64,000 nucleotides of DNA. Source: Mesocentrotus franciscanus. Taxonomy: Eukaryota > Echinodermata > Echinoidea > Camarodonta > Strongylocentrotidae. The stretch spans positions 30,835,694 through 30,899,693 of the forward strand of contig CP137680.1 of the NCBI GenBank assembly GCA_037976565.1, written 5' to 3'. A program made the translations under genes and the position numbers. The notes beneath the pieces are model-generated. The model was not told where the DNA came from, did no database searches, and was given only the letters and a program-made list of their open reading frames with translations. Below, piece after piece: positions 63,499 to 64,000 of this stretch. Each line of letters starts with the position of its first letter. Positions within the stretch are counted from its first letter, which is position 1.

Positions 63499-63515
63499 GT
63501 TAGAACCGCACCATT

Positions 63516-63700
63516 TACAGTCAAACCTGCTTTAGTGACCACCTGTTTACAAAGACCACATTTTTTGTTTCCCTTGAAAATGGTTTCTCATTGAAACATA
63601 TACTAAAGGAACCTGTCTACAAAGACCACCTGTCTTCAAAGTGAAAGGCCACTTTTTCTGTTACCCTTGGGCGGTTGTTATAGACAGGTTTGACTGTATA
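63516..63700. mobile_element. Tc1/mariner-type MITE, copy 3
   Basis: TA, CAGTCAAACCTGC at the left and GGTTTGACTG, TA at the right; about 185 bp. Starts 18 bp after the exon 37 donor. The remaining bases to 64000 hold an inverted pair CCAAACAGATA / TATCTGTTTGG (about 63816-63900) and nothing else I recognise. Confidence 0.85.
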
Positions 63701-64000
63701 TGAAAGAAAAAAGTTATTGAAAATATGCTTACGCTTGTCAACGTGTAGGCCATCTCATATGAGGATAACATCAAATTTAGACCAGAAATGAACATGATGG
63801 TTTTAAAGCACATACTATCTGTTTGGGGTCAGAGGGGTGTTATTTGTAACTCCTATACTTCAATACAGAGTTAACACCCTTCTGGTTCCAAACAGATATT
63901 ATGTATCTCAACTCTACACTTGATGTGCTTTGGAAGTATTACCCTAGCAAATTTAGTGCATGAAATGTAGACATGCTAGCCTATATAGTTCAATACGGCT

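Noticed and set aside
62653..62928. Open frame past exon 36 as normal coding sequence
   Set aside because: It runs to a stop without family similarity, while splicing at 62653 joins exactly to exon 37 with the expected human-like sequence.

Overview
The window is animal nuclear DNA: AT-rich, intron-rich and full of short transposon remnants, tRNA-derived SINE-like repeats and microsatellites. The two genes and the repeat style suggest a deuterostome invertebrate, most likely an echinoderm such as a sea urchin. That species guess is inference. No bacterial, viral or organellar genes were seen.

Two protein-coding genes lie head to head. On the minus strand (1081-7354) is a complete seven-exon gene for a 227-residue coiled-coil protein. 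It matches vertebrate CCDC169 (C13orf38) through its conserved core and its C-terminal end. On the plus strand, from 13131 past the right edge, is the 5' part of the ortholog of MYCBP2 (PAM/Highwire/RPM-1), the giant atypical E3 ubiquitin ligase of axon development. I placed 37 exons with consistent phases and GT-AG borders. They add up to 6000 nt, i.e. the first 2000 residues: lysine-rich N-terminus, helical region, split RCC1-like repeats with a cysteine-rich insert, PHR domain 1, a linker and PHR domain 2. The C-terminal half with the catalytic RING/Cys-relay module lies outside the window. Human MYCBP2 and CCDC169 are both on chromosome 13, so the neighbourhood may be an old linkage.

Layout: 1-1080 is 3' flank of CCDC169; 1081-7354 CCDC169; 7355-12900 intergenic, with a CRE near CCDC169 and ZNF143-like and YY1-like sites just upstream of MYCBP2; 13131-15017 MYCBP2 exons 1-2; 15018-34117 a 19.1 kb intron 2 packed with repeats and no recognisable gene; 34118-63498 exons 3-37; the last 500 bases are intron 37 with a MITE.

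The most unusual signal is inside MYCBP2. At least four exons have one end, together with its splice site, repeated in tandem into the neighbouring intron: exon 6 donor (74 bp x3), exon 8 acceptor (123 bp x3, open in frame), exon 30 donor (about four copies) and exon 36 donor (57 bp x5, open in frame). A degenerate fifth case precedes exon 12. Intron 17 carries 18 copies of an 18-bp unit that is open in the gene's own frame. Several transposons with intact target-site duplications are also defined: a 618-bp fold-back element with 9-bp duplications, a 701-bp hAT with 8-bp duplications, a 419-bp element with 14-bp perfect inverted repeats, and TTAA-flanked Kolobok-like MITEs.
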